A DNA stretch of 40,184 bases, from positions 1 to 40,184 of IMG/VR virus record IMGVR_UViG_3300007609_000045. The stretch is one strand, 5' to 3'. A program made the translations under genes and the position numbers. Below the pieces are notes generated by a model that was not told the DNA's origin, did not search any database, and worked only from the letters and a program-made list of their open reading frames with translations. The DNA is from a virus. This document shows positions 4,873 to 11,728 of the stretch, piece by piece; position 1 is the first letter of the stretch, and each line of letters begins with the position of its first letter.

Positions 4873-4956
4873 GGAGAGTTGGCTGAGTGGTCGAAAGCAC
4901 CTGACTGTAAATCAGGTCGTAACTGCGCGGTGGTTCGAATCCATCACTCTCCACCA
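4873..4956 (+). tRNA. tRNA-Tyr(GUA)
   Basis: Acceptor GGAGAGT/ACTCTCC, anticodon GTA in loop CTGTAAA, long variable arm as expected for bacterial Tyr, encoded CCA. Confidence 0.95.
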
Positions 4957-4960
4957 CTTT

Positions 4961-5035
4961 GGGGGATTAGTATAGTTGGGAAAACATTGCCCTTGCACGG
5001 CGAAGTCGGGAGTTCGACCCTCCCATCCTCCACCA
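4961..5035 (+). tRNA. tRNA-Ala(UGC)
   Basis: Acceptor GGGGGAT/ATCCTCC (one wobble), anticodon TGC in loop CTTGCAC, T-loop TTCGACC, encoded CCA. Confidence 0.93.
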
Positions 5036-5039
5036 TATT

Positions 5040-5115
<76 letters not shown>

Positions 5116-5120
5116 TTTTT

Positions 5121-5195
5121 GGTCTCTTAGTATATCGGTGAGTACACTTGCCTGTCACGCAGGAAGGACGGGTTCGATTCCCGTAGAGACCGCCA
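5121..5195 (+). tRNA. tRNA-Asp(GUC)
   Basis: Acceptor GGTCTCT/AGAGACC, anticodon GTC in loop CTGTCAC, T-loop TTCGATT, encoded CCA. Confidence 0.95.
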
Positions 5196-5202
5196 TTTTA
5201 AT

Positions 5203-5277
5203 GCTCGGTTCGTCTATCGGTTAGGACGCTTGCCTTTCACGCAGGAAAGAGGGGTTCGATTCCCCTACCGAGTACCA
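5203..5277 (+). tRNA. tRNA-Glu(UUC)
   Basis: Acceptor GCTCGGT/ACCGAGT with a G-T first pair, anticodon TTC in loop CTTTCAC, T-loop TTCGATT, encoded CCA. Confidence 0.94.
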
Positions 5278-5282
5278 TTTTA

Positions 5283-5374
5283 GGAGAGTTGGCAGAGTCT
5301 GGTTTAATGCACCGCACTTGAAATGCGACGAACGGTAAAACGTTCCGAAGGTTCGAATCCTTCACTCTCCGCCA
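5283..5374 (+). tRNA. tRNA-Ser(UGA)
   Basis: Acceptor GGAGAGT/ACTCTCC, anticodon TGA in loop CTTGAAA, long variable arm, T-loop TTCGAAT, encoded CCA. Second Ser tRNA of the cluster. Confidence 0.95.
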
Positions 5375-5380
5375 TTTTAC

Positions 5381-5453
5381 GCGGGATTCCTCCTGGGAGA
5401 GGATTTTGCCTTCCAAGCAAACAGAATCGGTTCGAATCCGGTATTCCGCTCCA
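5381..5453 (+). tRNA. tRNA-Gly(UCC)
   Basis: Acceptor GCGGGAT/ATTCCGC (one wobble), anticodon TCC in loop CTTCCAA, short D-loop, T-loop TTCGAAT, encoded CCA. Second Gly tRNA. Confidence 0.93.
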
Positions 5454-5457
5454 TATT

Positions 5458-5533
5458 GGCTTTGTAGCTCAGTTGGTAGAGCACCTGTCTGAAGAATAGG
5501 GTGTCAGTGGTTCGATTCCACTCGAAGCCACCA
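5458..5533 (+). tRNA. tRNA-Phe(GAA)
   Basis: Acceptor GGCTTTG/CGAAGCC, anticodon GAA in loop CTGAAGA, T-loop TTCGATT, encoded CCA. Confidence 0.94.
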
Positions 5534-5537
5534 TTTA

Positions 5538-5613
5538 GGGGATATAGCTCAGTTGGTAGAGCAGTAGGCTTTTAACTTATTGGTCCTCGGTTCGAGTCCG
5601 AGTGTCCCCACCA
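5538..5613 (+). tRNA. tRNA-Lys(UUU)
   Basis: Acceptor GGGGATA/TGTCCCC, anticodon TTT in loop CTTTTAA, T-loop TTCGAGT, encoded CCA. Confidence 0.95.
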
Positions 5614-5619
5614 TATTAT

Positions 5620-5695
5620 AGCACCATAGTATAACGGTTTATTACGGACGACTGATAATCGTTTGATCCAAGTTCGATTCTTGGTGGTGCTACCA
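5620..5695 (+). tRNA. tRNA-Ile(GAU)
   Basis: Acceptor AGCACCA/TGGTGCT, anticodon GAT in loop CTGATAA, T-loop TTCGATT, encoded CCA. Confidence 0.94.
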
Positions 5696-5700
5696 TATTA

Positions 5701-5777
5701 GGGTCTTTAACTCAGTTGGCTAGAGTGCAATCCTTACAAGATTGAAGTCGTTGGTTCGAGTCCAACAAGACCCACCA
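5701..5777 (+). tRNA. tRNA-Val(UAC)
   Basis: Acceptor GGGTCTT/AAGACCC, anticodon TAC in loop CTTACAA, T-loop TTCGAGT, encoded CCA. Confidence 0.95.
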
Positions 5778-5783
5778 TTTAGT

Positions 5784-5857
5784 TGGCCCGTGGTGTAATG
5801 GTAACACTACGCACTTTGACTGCGTCATTCTCCGTTCAAATCGGGGCGGGCCTGCCA
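5784..5857 (+). tRNA. tRNA-Gln(UUG)
   Basis: Acceptor TGGCCCG/CGGGCCT with a T-T mismatch at the first pair, anticodon TTG in loop CTTTGAC, T-loop TTCAAAT, encoded CCA. Confidence 0.92.
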
Positions 5858-5862
5858 CTTTA

Positions 5863-5870
5863 GATAAATA
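5863..5870 (+). promoter_or_regulatory. late promoter element 5 bases before the ATG
   Basis: GATAAATA followed by TTTTT and the ATG at 5876. If used as a T4-type late -10 element, transcription would start at or next to the start codon. Confidence 0.6.
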
Positions 5871-5875
5871 TTTTT

Positions 5876-6064
5876 ATGCCAGTTAAAAAATGTTCAAATG
5901 GAAAGTGGAGAATCGGTTCAGGCGATTGTATGTATCATACCAAAGAAGATGCTGAATCAGCTTATGCTGGTTACAGAGCTCAAAAGTATGGTGAAGAATA
6001 CACGCCAACAGAAGCCGAAGCCATCCGCGAACTCATCAATAAACTCATTAACAAACATCAATAA
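5876..6064 (+). CDS. small conserved phage protein (K-C-x-NGKWRIGSG)
   Basis: 62 residues, beginning MPVKKCSNGKWRIGSG and continuing C-M-Y-x-(T/S)-K-E-x-A-E-x-A-Y, a pattern found in short proteins of many T4-like phages; its role is unknown to me. The first 40 residues carry the motif and the rest is a charged helix. There is no Shine-Dalgarno before the ATG, but a GATAAATA late element ends five bases upstream, pointing to a leaderless late message. An overlapping frame at 5898-6080 is its shadow. It sits between tRNA-Gln and tRNA-Arg. Confidence 0.8.
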   Translation: MPVKKCSNGKWRIGSGDCMYHTKEDAESAYAGYRAQKYGEEYTPTEAEAIRELINKLINKHQ

Positions 6065-6070
6065 ATTTTT

Positions 6071-6148
6071 GCCCCTGTAGCTCAGTCTGGATAGAGTACT
6101 GGTCTTCGAAACCATGGGTCGGAGGTTCGAATCCTTCCGGGGGCGCCA
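6071..6148 (+). tRNA. tRNA-Arg(UCG)
   Basis: Acceptor GCCCCTG/CGGGGGC (one wobble), anticodon TCG in loop CTTCGAA, T-loop TTCGAAT, encoded CCA. Last tRNA of the cluster. Confidence 0.94.
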
Positions 6149-6150
6149 TT

Positions 6151-6158
6151 ATTAAATA
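6151..6158 (+). promoter_or_regulatory. variant late promoter element 4 bases before the ATG
   Basis: ATTAAATA, one change from NATAAATA, followed by CAGT and the ATG at 6163. No Shine-Dalgarno is present. Confidence 0.4.
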
Positions 6159-6162
6159 CAGT

Positions 6163-6408
6163 ATGGATTGGGAACAGGTAGGAATATTCACGTGGCGACA
6201 GGAAGTGTGTTCTCATGACACAGCATTTGATCCTCCAAGGCCGTTATGGACCGTGTATATAAAAGGGCCTGCAGGTAATGTGTGTGCTGATGATATTGTG
6301 TGGTGCACAGGCAGAGAAGATCTACTGGCTGTATATTATTGGGAAATGATTGCTGTGTTAGATGGACACTATCACTGTTGTTTTTCTGGAAAAACTTTTA
6401 CCTTTTGA
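6163..6408 (+). CDS. hypothetical protein
   Basis: An 81-residue protein rich in Trp, Cys and aromatic residues, without a signal peptide or clear membrane segment. I recognise no family. It starts 14 bases after tRNA-Arg without a Shine-Dalgarno but just behind a late-like ATTAAATA element. Its 3' end overlaps, tail to tail, a reverse-strand gene (6372-6596) by 37 bases. Confidence 0.6.
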   Translation: MDWEQVGIFTWRQEVCSHDTAFDPPRPLWTVYIKGPAGNVCADDIVWCTGREDLLAVYYWEMIAVLDGHYHCCFSGKTFTF

Positions 6409-6596
6409 TATCGTCTCTGTTGATACCACATCAACCAAGGTGATACGTGAGCAAGGCTCATCACAATCCACATCACGGGCATTTCCCAAGGCATACTTCC
6501 ACAAATATCAGTGCTGGGATTATTGATGCTGTAGAGGAATCCGATAAAGAACACAGGTGCCGGTGCAAGACTAAAGAACTGATTTATTTTTCTCAT
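6372..6596 (-). CDS. small two-helix membrane protein on the reverse strand
   Basis: 74 residues with two hydrophobic segments (about residues 7-24 and 39-57, the second containing P-V-M-W-I-V-M-S) and a basic C-terminus. It is preferred over the forward frame at 6447-6671 because it has a credible membrane-protein composition and a perfect TATAAATA late element (6601-6608) ending four bases before its ATG. No Shine-Dalgarno is visible. Function unknown. It is one of only two reverse-strand genes in the window. Confidence 0.6.
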   Translation of the reverse strand: MRKINQFFSLAPAPVFFIGFLYSINNPSTDICGSMPWEMPVMWIVMSLAHVSPWLMWYQQRRYQKVKVFPEKQQ

Positions 6597-6600
6597 ACTA

Positions 6601-6608
6601 TATTTATA
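6601..6608 (-). promoter_or_regulatory. late promoter element of the reverse-strand gene
   Basis: Read on the reverse strand, TATAAATA is followed by TAGT and the ATG at 6596. It is an exact match to the T4 late consensus. Confidence 0.65.
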
Positions 6609-6618
6609 CCATCTTTAC

Positions 6619-6647
6619 TTGACAGACTGTTTTTTTTAATATATAAT
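6619..6647 (+). promoter_or_regulatory. host-type promoter
   Basis: TTGACA (6619-6624), 17 bases, TATAAT (6642-6647), a perfect consensus upstream of the 6673 gene. It is divergent from the reverse-strand late element at 6601-6608. Confidence 0.85.
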
Positions 6648-6672
6648 TATATAAAATGTAAAAGGATGTGAC

Positions 6673-6885
6673 ATGTTTGGAAAGACAGATCAAGAATACG
6701 AACAAGAAGCACAAATAGTTGCAAGTAATACTACGGATGACCCTACCCTTCAAAAATACATCGAAGGCGAAGTTTTTCGTATTAAAAAAATGAGCGATAA
6801 ATTAGACCGATTGTATACAAATTTTTGGTTGATGGTGTTTATTATTTTTATTTTGCCTATCTTTTTTAGATTAGGCGCAAGCTAA
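6673..6885 (+). CDS. small tail-anchored membrane protein
   Basis: A 70-residue protein with a charged N-terminal region, a short coiled segment and one C-terminal hydrophobic helix (about residues 50-67), so probably anchored with its N-terminus in the cytoplasm. AAAGGAT precedes the ATG. It is the first gene behind a perfect consensus host-type promoter, so likely made early. Family unknown. Confidence 0.7.
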   Translation: MFGKTDQEYEQEAQIVASNTTDDPTLQKYIEGEVFRIKKMSDKLDRLYTNFWLMVFIIFILPIFFRLGAS

Positions 6886-6897
6886 AAGGAGCACATT

Positions 6898-7071
6898 ATG
6901 TGTGGTGGTATGTACGAAGAAGAACTTGCAGAAGAATTTGCTACTGATCAATTCAAGGACGATCGAACAAAAAAGCCAATGGGCGATATCAAGTTTATGA
7001 CTGCTGGCGACTTTATCGCTCAACAGCAAGATGATGACTACTATTATCCAGGTAGCGATGCCCAAATCTAA
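6898..7071 (+). CDS. small acidic protein
   Basis: A 57-residue acidic protein beginning MCGGMYEEEL and ending in a run of Asp and Tyr residues. A strong AGGAG lies seven bases before the ATG, and the gene fits exactly between its neighbours, so it is probably real despite its size. No family recognised. Confidence 0.65.
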   Translation: MCGGMYEEELAEEFATDQFKDDRTKKPMGDIKFMTAGDFIAQQQDDDYYYPGSDAQI

Positions 7072-7103
7072 ATTAGGATACTCGGACATAGAGGAAGATA
7101 AAG

Positions 7104-7352
7104 ATGAAAGAAACAAAAAATGACTTTTATGAATTCGCTCGACCGGTTCTGTTATGGACTGGGATCGTCACTGCATTCTCACTGGCAGGCACTGTGTTTG
7201 CAAATGAAACTGAACGCTCGCCTTACGGCTATACCTGGCAGGTGAAGTGTGAGCAGAGTGAAGACGGCCGTGAAGTAGTATGTTGGCGAGTAGAAGTGCC
7301 CAACAAACCAGTTGCGGGTATTGACATCCCGTTTCCCAAGGAGGACAAATAA
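7104..7352 (+). CDS. small membrane-anchored or exported protein
   Basis: 82 residues with one N-terminal hydrophobic segment at about residues 14-33 ending V-F-A. This could be an uncleaved anchor or a signal peptide. The short domain beyond it has two cysteines, as expected for a periplasmic piece. GAGGAAG precedes the ATG. Its TAA overlaps the next ATG (TAATG). Function unknown. Confidence 0.7.
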   Translation: MKETKNDFYEFARPVLLWTGIVTAFSLAGTVFANETERSPYGYTWQVKCEQSEDGREVVCWRVEVPNKPVAGIDIPFPKEDK

Positions 7353-7513
7353 TGTTCGGACTATTCAAGAAAGACCCAGTAAAGCAGGCAAAGAAAGACT
7401 ACAAGCACACACTGGAGTTGGCACAACAAGCACAGCGTTCAGGTGATATCAAACAGTATAGTTTTTTGATGGAAAAAGCTGAAGTATTTAAGAAGGATGC
7501 AGGTATAAATTAA
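7352..7513 (+). CDS. DUF6435-like small helical protein
   Basis: 53 residues starting MFGLFKKDPVKQ and continuing with a helical segment 'A-Q-R-S-G-D-I-K-Q-Y'. This resembles the short DUF6435-type proteins of gammaproteobacteria ('MFG.FK.DP ... AQRNGDI..Y'), whose function is unknown. GGAGG lies about nine bases upstream. The ATG overlaps the previous stop and the TAA overlaps the glyA start, so three genes are translationally linked. Confidence 0.7.
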   Translation: MFGLFKKDPVKQAKKDYKHTLELAQQAQRSGDIKQYSFLMEKAEVFKKDAGIN

Positions 7514-8652
7514 TGGATAAAAGAGTTAGAGAAATACTAAATGCTGAACAACGTAGACAATTTAAAACTGTTGAACTTATTGCCAGTGAAAACTTTGCAA
7601 GCCAAGCTGTTATGGATTTGGCAGGTTCAGTGTTTACCAACAAATATGCTGAAGGATATCCGGGCAAGCGTTACTACAACGGTTGTGAGCATATGGACGA
7701 GATTGAAACACTTGCTATCGAAGAACTAAAGAAACTATATAGATGCGAGTTTGCTAACGTTCAACCACACTGTGGTGCTAATGCTAACACAGCAGTATAT
7801 CAAGCATTCCTAAAACCCGGTGATAAGATAATGGGCATGGACCTAGCAAGTGGCGGACACTTATCGCATGGTTCTCCAGTAAACATCTCAGGTAAGGTCT
7901 ACAACGCAGTACACTATGGCGTAGATGAGAACGGATGGTTGGACTATGATGCTATTGAAGAACTGGCATACAGAGAAATGCCTGCTATGATTGTTGCTGG
8001 CGCTAGTGCGTATCCACGTGCTATCGACTTCAAACGCTTCCGTGAGATTGCTGACAAAATCAACGCATATCTATTGGTTGATATGGCACACTACTCAGGA
8101 CTAATCGCAGGAAGAATTTATCCAAGCCCTGTACAGTATGCTGACTTTGTTACAAGTACTACACACAAAACACTACGTGGACCTAGAGGCGGCATTATAC
8201 TTTGGAACAATCCTGACTACACAAAGAAGATCAACAGTGCTATCTTCCCTGGTACACAGGGCGGGCCGTTAATGAACATCGTAGCAGCCAAAGCACAAGC
8301 GTTTATAGAAGCCAACACACACGACTTTAAAGACTACGCAAAACAAGTTGTAGTCAACGCAAACGAAATGGCAAAAGTATTTGTAGAAAATGACTTCAAA
8401 CTCTTGACAGGAGGTACAGATAGTCATATACTATTACTAGACTTGAGCGAAAGTAAATATTCAGGTCGTGAAGCCGCAGACTTACTGGAGGAGAACGGCA
8501 TCACAGTAAACAAGAATGGCGTACCAAATGATCCACGTTCGTTTGTAGAAACAAGTGGTATCAGACTTGGCACAGCCGCAGAGACTACACGAGGCAGGGA
8601 TGCTGAATGGTTTAAACAATTAGCAGAAAGAATCGTGGAGATATTACGATGA
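7513..8652 (+). CDS. glyA: serine hydroxymethyltransferase
   Basis: 379 residues, somewhat shorter than the roughly 415-residue bacterial enzyme, mainly at the C-terminus. It has the family's landmarks: ELIASENF near residue 21, YAEGYPGKRYYNGCE at 45-59, the DMAHYSGLIA segment near 190, and the PLP-binding lysine (K219) in TSTTHKTLRGPRGG. The enzyme converts serine and tetrahydrofolate to glycine and 5,10-methylene-tetrahydrofolate, the one-carbon donor for dTMP and for hydroxymethylated pyrimidines. The phage may use it to feed nucleotide synthesis; no thymidylate synthase is in the window. Translational coupling (TAATG) links it to the gene before. Confidence 0.97.
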   Translation: MDKRVREILNAEQRRQFKTVELIASENFASQAVMDLAGSVFTNKYAEGYPGKRYYNGCEHMDEIETLAIEELKKLYRCEFANVQPHCGANANTAVYQAFLKPGDKIMGMDLASGGHLSHGSPVNISGKVYNAVHYGVDENGWLDYDAIEELAYREMPAMIVAGASAYPRAIDFKRFREIADKINAYLLVDMAHYSGLIAGRIYPSPVQYADFVTSTTHKTLRGPRGGIILWNNPDYTKKINSAIFPGTQGGPLMNIVAAKAQAFIEANTHDFKDYAKQVVVNANEMAKVFVENDFKLLTGGTDSHILLLDLSESKYSGREAADLLEENGITVNKNGVPNDPRSFVETSGIRLGTAAETTRGRDAEWFKQLAERIVEILR

Positions 8653-8948
8653 GAGGATACGCATATCTAGGCAAGTTTGCCTACGGACTACTAGACTCAG
8701 GAGCAAACGCACTGAAACATTCGCCAATGGAGTACAAGTTTCTAGTAAGCAACTTGCTGGCAGCAATGTGGTGTATTGGCTTTGGTGTATACACAGCAGA
8801 ACTGTTGTTCATTGGATACAATATTATTGGACACACTGTACTGATCTCTTGCGTGTTTATCACAGCAGGAGTATTTACAATGGCAAAAAAGCCCACACCC
8901 CCGGCACCGCCAAACAAGGTCGTCTGGGATACAAGCAAAGAAGGGTAA
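8649..8948 (+). CDS. two-helix membrane protein
   Basis: 99 residues starting on an ATGA overlap with the glyA stop. Two hydrophobic helices, about residues 32-53 and 55-77, are followed by a proline-rich tail (TPPAPP). Family unknown. The overlap suggests coupled translation with glyA, but nothing in the sequence links the functions. Confidence 0.7.
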   Translation: MRGYAYLGKFAYGLLDSGANALKHSPMEYKFLVSNLLAAMWCIGFGVYTAELLFIGYNIIGHTVLISCVFITAGVFTMAKKPTPPAPPNKVVWDTSKEG

Positions 8949-8972
8949 GTCATTGGGACGGAGACTATTGAC

Positions 8973-9176
8973 ATGACATTACCTTACGAAAGAAAAAATG
9001 CAGTTGATCGAACACGGGAATTTTTGTATGAACTCCTTGATCCTAAGAAAACACCTCGTGTTCCTAAACACATTAGACAACAAGCACATCGATGTTTGAA
9101 ACATTACCCTCTTGAGTTTGAAATGGAGAGAGCAGGTGAACAAGCACCAGATGTATTTGGGAAGACAGACCTATGA
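8973..9176 (+). CDS. hypothetical small helical protein
   Basis: 67 residues, basic, with a predicted helix carrying a REFLYELLDP segment and a K-H-I-R-Q-Q-A-H-R-C-L-K-H-Y-P stretch. Its stop overlaps the next start (ATGA). I have a sense of similar small proteins in marine T4-like phages but cannot name a family. Confidence 0.65.
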   Translation: MTLPYERKNAVDRTREFLYELLDPKKTPRVPKHIRQQAHRCLKHYPLEFEMERAGEQAPDVFGKTDL

Positions 9177-9562
9177 AAGTTGGATTAAGTTTAAGCCGTT
9201 GTATCCGTGACATCTACGAAGGCAAAGTAGATATAGACGATGTGCTGGTAGTAATTGCTCGCACAGATTTTGATCCCTACGACGAAAGTCATTGGCAAGG
9301 TATCTGGCAAGGATACTTGTATGGTGGGCTGAGCCATCCTGAATGGGCAGGATTAGATGATCACGAAGACGATGTGCGCAATGTGTGTCAAGTACTATAC
9401 GATCGAGGTAAACTACATCAGCCGCGACAGTTCAACGCACATCCGCCACGCATGCCCTACTACTGGTTAGACACATTTGCTCCGGAAGAGGAAATTGCTA
9501 CTAACCCTACAGTACAGAAAGCGTGGGACAAATATAAAATGTTAGCAGGACTGTCTGCGTGA
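9173..9562 (+). CDS. conserved phage hypothetical protein
   Basis: 129 residues with an N-terminal motif C-I-R-D-I-Y-E-G-K-V-D-I-D-D-V, then A-R-T-D-F-D-P, then a Trp-rich 'W-Q-G-I-W-Q-G-Y' segment. This resembles proteins seen in cyanophages and other T4-like phages, function unknown. No membrane segment. It overlaps its neighbours on both sides (ATGA; GTGA). Confidence 0.7.
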   Translation: MKVGLSLSRCIRDIYEGKVDIDDVLVVIARTDFDPYDESHWQGIWQGYLYGGLSHPEWAGLDDHEDDVRNVCQVLYDRGKLHQPRQFNAHPPRMPYYWLDTFAPEEEIATNPTVQKAWDKYKMLAGLSA

Positions 9563-9933
9563 TCTCTTACAGCACTAACTGGATGGGTCCCGTATCAATG
9601 GACTGGTTCCGTGAGCGGGGACTTACCAAGACTGTTCGTGAAGTCCTTGAAGAAGACCAAAAGTTTGGCAAACTCAAGAAAGGTGATGTGTGGGAGTATG
9701 AAGATATCACCACATACTACAGTGCAGGACGTATCGACATAAGAGATAGCACTAAAGAAGGGTATGACGGTTGGCACGAATACGGTGTTGCACCTATGCA
9801 CGGTGAAGATTGGAATGCGTTAAGTGACTTCCTTTGGGACTTCGAGAGTGAGGATCTAATTCCGTATGAAGAACTTATTGAACAGTTCGAGTCACACTAT
9901 GGTAAAAAGATTCGGTGGATGGAGAATGAGTGA
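9559..9933 (+). CDS. conserved phage hypothetical protein
   Basis: 124 residues from a GTG overlapping the previous stop (GTGA). The start region Y-S-T-N-W-M-G-P-V resembles a recurrent protein of T4-like phages whose function is unknown to me. It is acidic and rich in Trp and Tyr, likely a compact globular protein. Confidence 0.75.
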   Translation: MISYSTNWMGPVSMDWFRERGLTKTVREVLEEDQKFGKLKKGDVWEYEDITTYYSAGRIDIRDSTKEGYDGWHEYGVAPMHGEDWNALSDFLWDFESEDLIPYEELIEQFESHYGKKIRWMENE

Positions 9934-9970
9934 CATTTGGTAAACCATTAAGTATTTCTTAATAGTTGAG

Positions 9971-9978
9971 GATAAATA
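9971..9978 (+). promoter_or_regulatory. late promoter element 5 bases before the ATG
   Basis: GATAAATA followed by TTAGT and ATG 9984. A GAGG at 9968-9971 is 12 bases from the ATG, too far for a standard Shine-Dalgarno. Confidence 0.6.
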
Positions 9979-9983
9979 TTAGT

Positions 9984-10451
9984 ATGGACAGTATAGAGAT
10001 AAGAAAAATAATCAACCTGATGGAAAGTATCACAAACGAAGGCACCATTGGTGATTTTGCGGATAATTTGGTTAAAAAACTCAACCAAGACATTGGATTA
10101 ACCTACGATCATCCTCGCTGGGGAGAAATATCTGCTGATACTTTTGAAACAACTGTTCAGAGCGGTACAGGCAGCCGCAATCAAAAAAATCGAGGTGTGC
10201 TGATCAAATGGGGTGCCGCTAATGCCGCTCATCAAACAGGCAAAGATACTGTTGCTATCCGTAAACAAGCAAGAAAACTAATCGACGGCTTTCTTGCTAC
10301 CGGTGAAAAGATCGATGTAAAAAGCAAACTGTTTGGCGACCCTGATGCCGCTTATCGTTTTGGTAAGGTAATTGTATTAGACCAAGGCGAGTTCCTTGAA
10401 ATATTTACAACGTCAAAACTAAAAAACACCAACAACTATCAAAAAGGTTGA
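9984..10451 (+). CDS. hypothetical protein with predicted leaderless late message
   Basis: 155 residues from ATG 9984. The frame is open to a TTG at 9966, but the ATG gives the start M-D-S-I-E-I-R-K-I-I-N-L-M-E, like the amphipathic N-termini of some marine phage structural proteins. The middle is Gly- and Lys-rich with a helical C-terminal part. A GATAAATA late element ends five bases upstream. Its stop codon forms part of the -35 box of the next promoter. Function unknown; a late, possibly virion-related role is inferred from the promoter. Confidence 0.7.
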   Translation: MDSIEIRKIINLMESITNEGTIGDFADNLVKKLNQDIGLTYDHPRWGEISADTFETTVQSGTGSRNQKNRGVLIKWGAANAAHQTGKDTVAIRKQARKLIDGFLATGEKIDVKSKLFGDPDAAYRFGKVIVLDQGEFLEIFTTSKLKNTNNYQKG

Positions 10452-10476
10452 CACAGCCCGACTCTGACAATATACT
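10448..10476 (+). promoter_or_regulatory. host-type promoter embedding a stop codon
   Basis: TTGACA (10448-10453), 17 bases, TATACT (10471-10476). The TGA of the preceding gene (10449-10451) lies inside the -35 box. Confidence 0.8.
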
Positions 10477-10505
10477 GTAGATACAGTTAAGGTATAAGTT
10501 AGATA

Positions 10506-10670
10506 ATGAGTGACAAACTATCAGACGGAGAGATCAAAGAACTCCGTGTAAAGAAAAAACAAATCTATAATGAACTACACGATAAAGTATGGACTGCAAT
10601 GACTGAGCAGGAGATGTTTCAAGAACTTGCTCGCGAACATGCGGAGACTTGGAAAGTGGACGGAGATTGA
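10506..10670 (+). CDS. small charged helical protein
   Basis: 54 residues, strongly charged, predicted helical (GEIKELRVKKKQIYNELHDK). It is the first gene behind the promoter at 10448-10476 and ends three bases before the next start. The ribosome binding site is weak (AAGGT about 13 bases upstream). Function unknown. Confidence 0.6.
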   Translation: MSDKLSDGEIKELRVKKKQIYNELHDKVWTAMTEQEMFQELAREHAETWKVDGD

Positions 10671-10673
10671 ACA

Positions 10674-10877
10674 GTGAACGAGACTTACACGAGTAAGACA
10701 CAGATCGTTTTTATGGCAGTGAGTGTCATGATAGTATTGATGGGTTTTTCTTTCTTGGCAGGCGCATCAACGCAACATAGGATGAGCATACAACAAGGCG
10801 CAGAAATGCATTGGAAAGGTGAAATAGAGTGCGGTTATATAGGTAACACTGTATTTTGTGCAGAGACAGGAGATTAA
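10674..10877 (+). CDS. small membrane-anchored protein
   Basis: 67 residues from a GTG with GGAG upstream. A hydrophobic helix at about residues 10-31 is followed by a short C-terminal domain with two cysteines, possibly disulphide-bonded if periplasmic. No family recognised. Confidence 0.65.
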   Translation: MNETYTSKTQIVFMAVSVMIVLMGFSFLAGASTQHRMSIQQGAEMHWKGEIECGYIGNTVFCAETGD

Positions 10878-11075
10878 ATGATGAATGAAGAAGTATACAC
10901 ATATCACATTGAGCCAACAAACGCATTTCGGTTCTTCAATGAAGAAACTGAAGTTTTGCGATTAGATAAAGAAGGCTTTCATTACAAAGGCGAGACTATC
11001 AACGATGCAGGCGAGGCTTACGAGTTGTTTATAGAGTGGATGAAGAATAGCCAGTCACAAAACAATGAAGTGTAA
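10878..11075 (+). CDS. hypothetical acidic protein
   Basis: 65 residues, acidic, with AGGAG just before the two adjacent ATGs (10878 and 10881). The segment 'FFNEETEVLRLDKEGFHYKG' looks like a small beta structure. It overlaps the next gene by 11 bases. Family unknown. Confidence 0.65.
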   Translation: MMNEEVYTYHIEPTNAFRFFNEETEVLRLDKEGFHYKGETINDAGEAYELFIEWMKNSQSQNNEV

Positions 11076-11391
11076 AATCATTGACGACCAAGTCTATAAA
11101 AAGCAGATACTGTACCGCAGTCGTTCAATGCCTATGGAAATATTCCATGTGGGAGAAACTGAGGAAAACCGTGTTCGAATACAAAAGAATAATGAACGAC
11201 AAGTAGTAAACGAATTCTTTATCAGATATCCAGAACTGGCACAATTTGTAATAGATCATGCTCGCGATCTTGATTGGGCTATGATTAAAAACATGTCAGG
11301 CTATACTGTGAAATGGGTGCTGTCAGGATATATACGAGCACGAGACAAGACATTTATGACATTGAAATTTGGCTTTGAGATCAAAATATGA
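11065..11391 (+). CDS. hypothetical protein
   Basis: A 108-residue protein of balanced charge with no membrane segment or motif I recognise. It begins inside the end of the preceding gene and overlaps the next by four bases (ATGA). It belongs to the run of small, overlapping, probably early genes behind the promoter at 10448. Confidence 0.6.
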   Translation: MKCKIIDDQVYKKQILYRSRSMPMEIFHVGETEENRVRIQKNNERQVVNEFFIRYPELAQFVIDHARDLDWAMIKNMSGYTVKWVLSGYIRARDKTFMTLKFGFEIKI

Positions 11392-11660
11392 ACACGCAAC
11401 CCTTTATTAATAAAATGAAAATGACTCCTTTAGAAATTTCTGAATACAAACGAAAATGGAAACCAGAGTCATTTCAAGTTGACGTACACAGTGATCTGGA
11501 TGTACAATGTAAGTCATGGTGTAGAAGTAATCTAAACCGTTGGGAATGGAGTATGGATAGATACACATATGTTTATAGCCATACATTCTATTTTGAAGAA
11601 GAACAAGCCGCGGAAGAATTTAAACACAAGTTTCGCGATTGGGTAAACGTAGGCAAGTAA
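11388..11660 (+). CDS. conserved phage hypothetical protein
   Basis: 90 residues carrying C-K-S-W-C-R-S-N-L ... W-x-(W/F)-S and an 'S-H-T-F-Y-F-E' segment, a pattern I associate with small cyanophage-type proteins of unknown function. It overlaps the preceding stop (ATGA) and is followed after two bases by a 21-codon frame. Confidence 0.65.
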   Translation: MNTQPFINKMKMTPLEISEYKRKWKPESFQVDVHSDLDVQCKSWCRSNLNRWEWSMDRYTYVYSHTFYFEEEQAAEEFKHKFRDWVNVGK

Positions 11661-11662
11661 TA

Positions 11663-11728
11663 ATGGAAATAGTAAGTGCGTTAATAGTTTGTATACTACT
11701 AATATGGTGGATAGTTAAAGATGATTGA
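11663..11728 (+). CDS. candidate 21-residue membrane micropeptide
   Basis: A 21-codon frame encodes an almost entirely hydrophobic helix with a short charged end (K-D-D). It fills the gap exactly: its ATG is two bases after the previous stop, and its end overlaps the next ATG by eight bases. It has no clear Shine-Dalgarno and would depend on re-initiation. It could be a single-pass membrane peptide or chance. Confidence 0.4.
   Translation: MEIVSALIVCILLIWWIVKDD

Noticed and set aside
6447-6671. Forward frame opposite the reverse-strand membrane gene
   Set aside because: Its composition is unlikely (His-rich start), it runs through the promoter at 6619-6647, and the reverse frame has a late element and a membrane-protein pattern.
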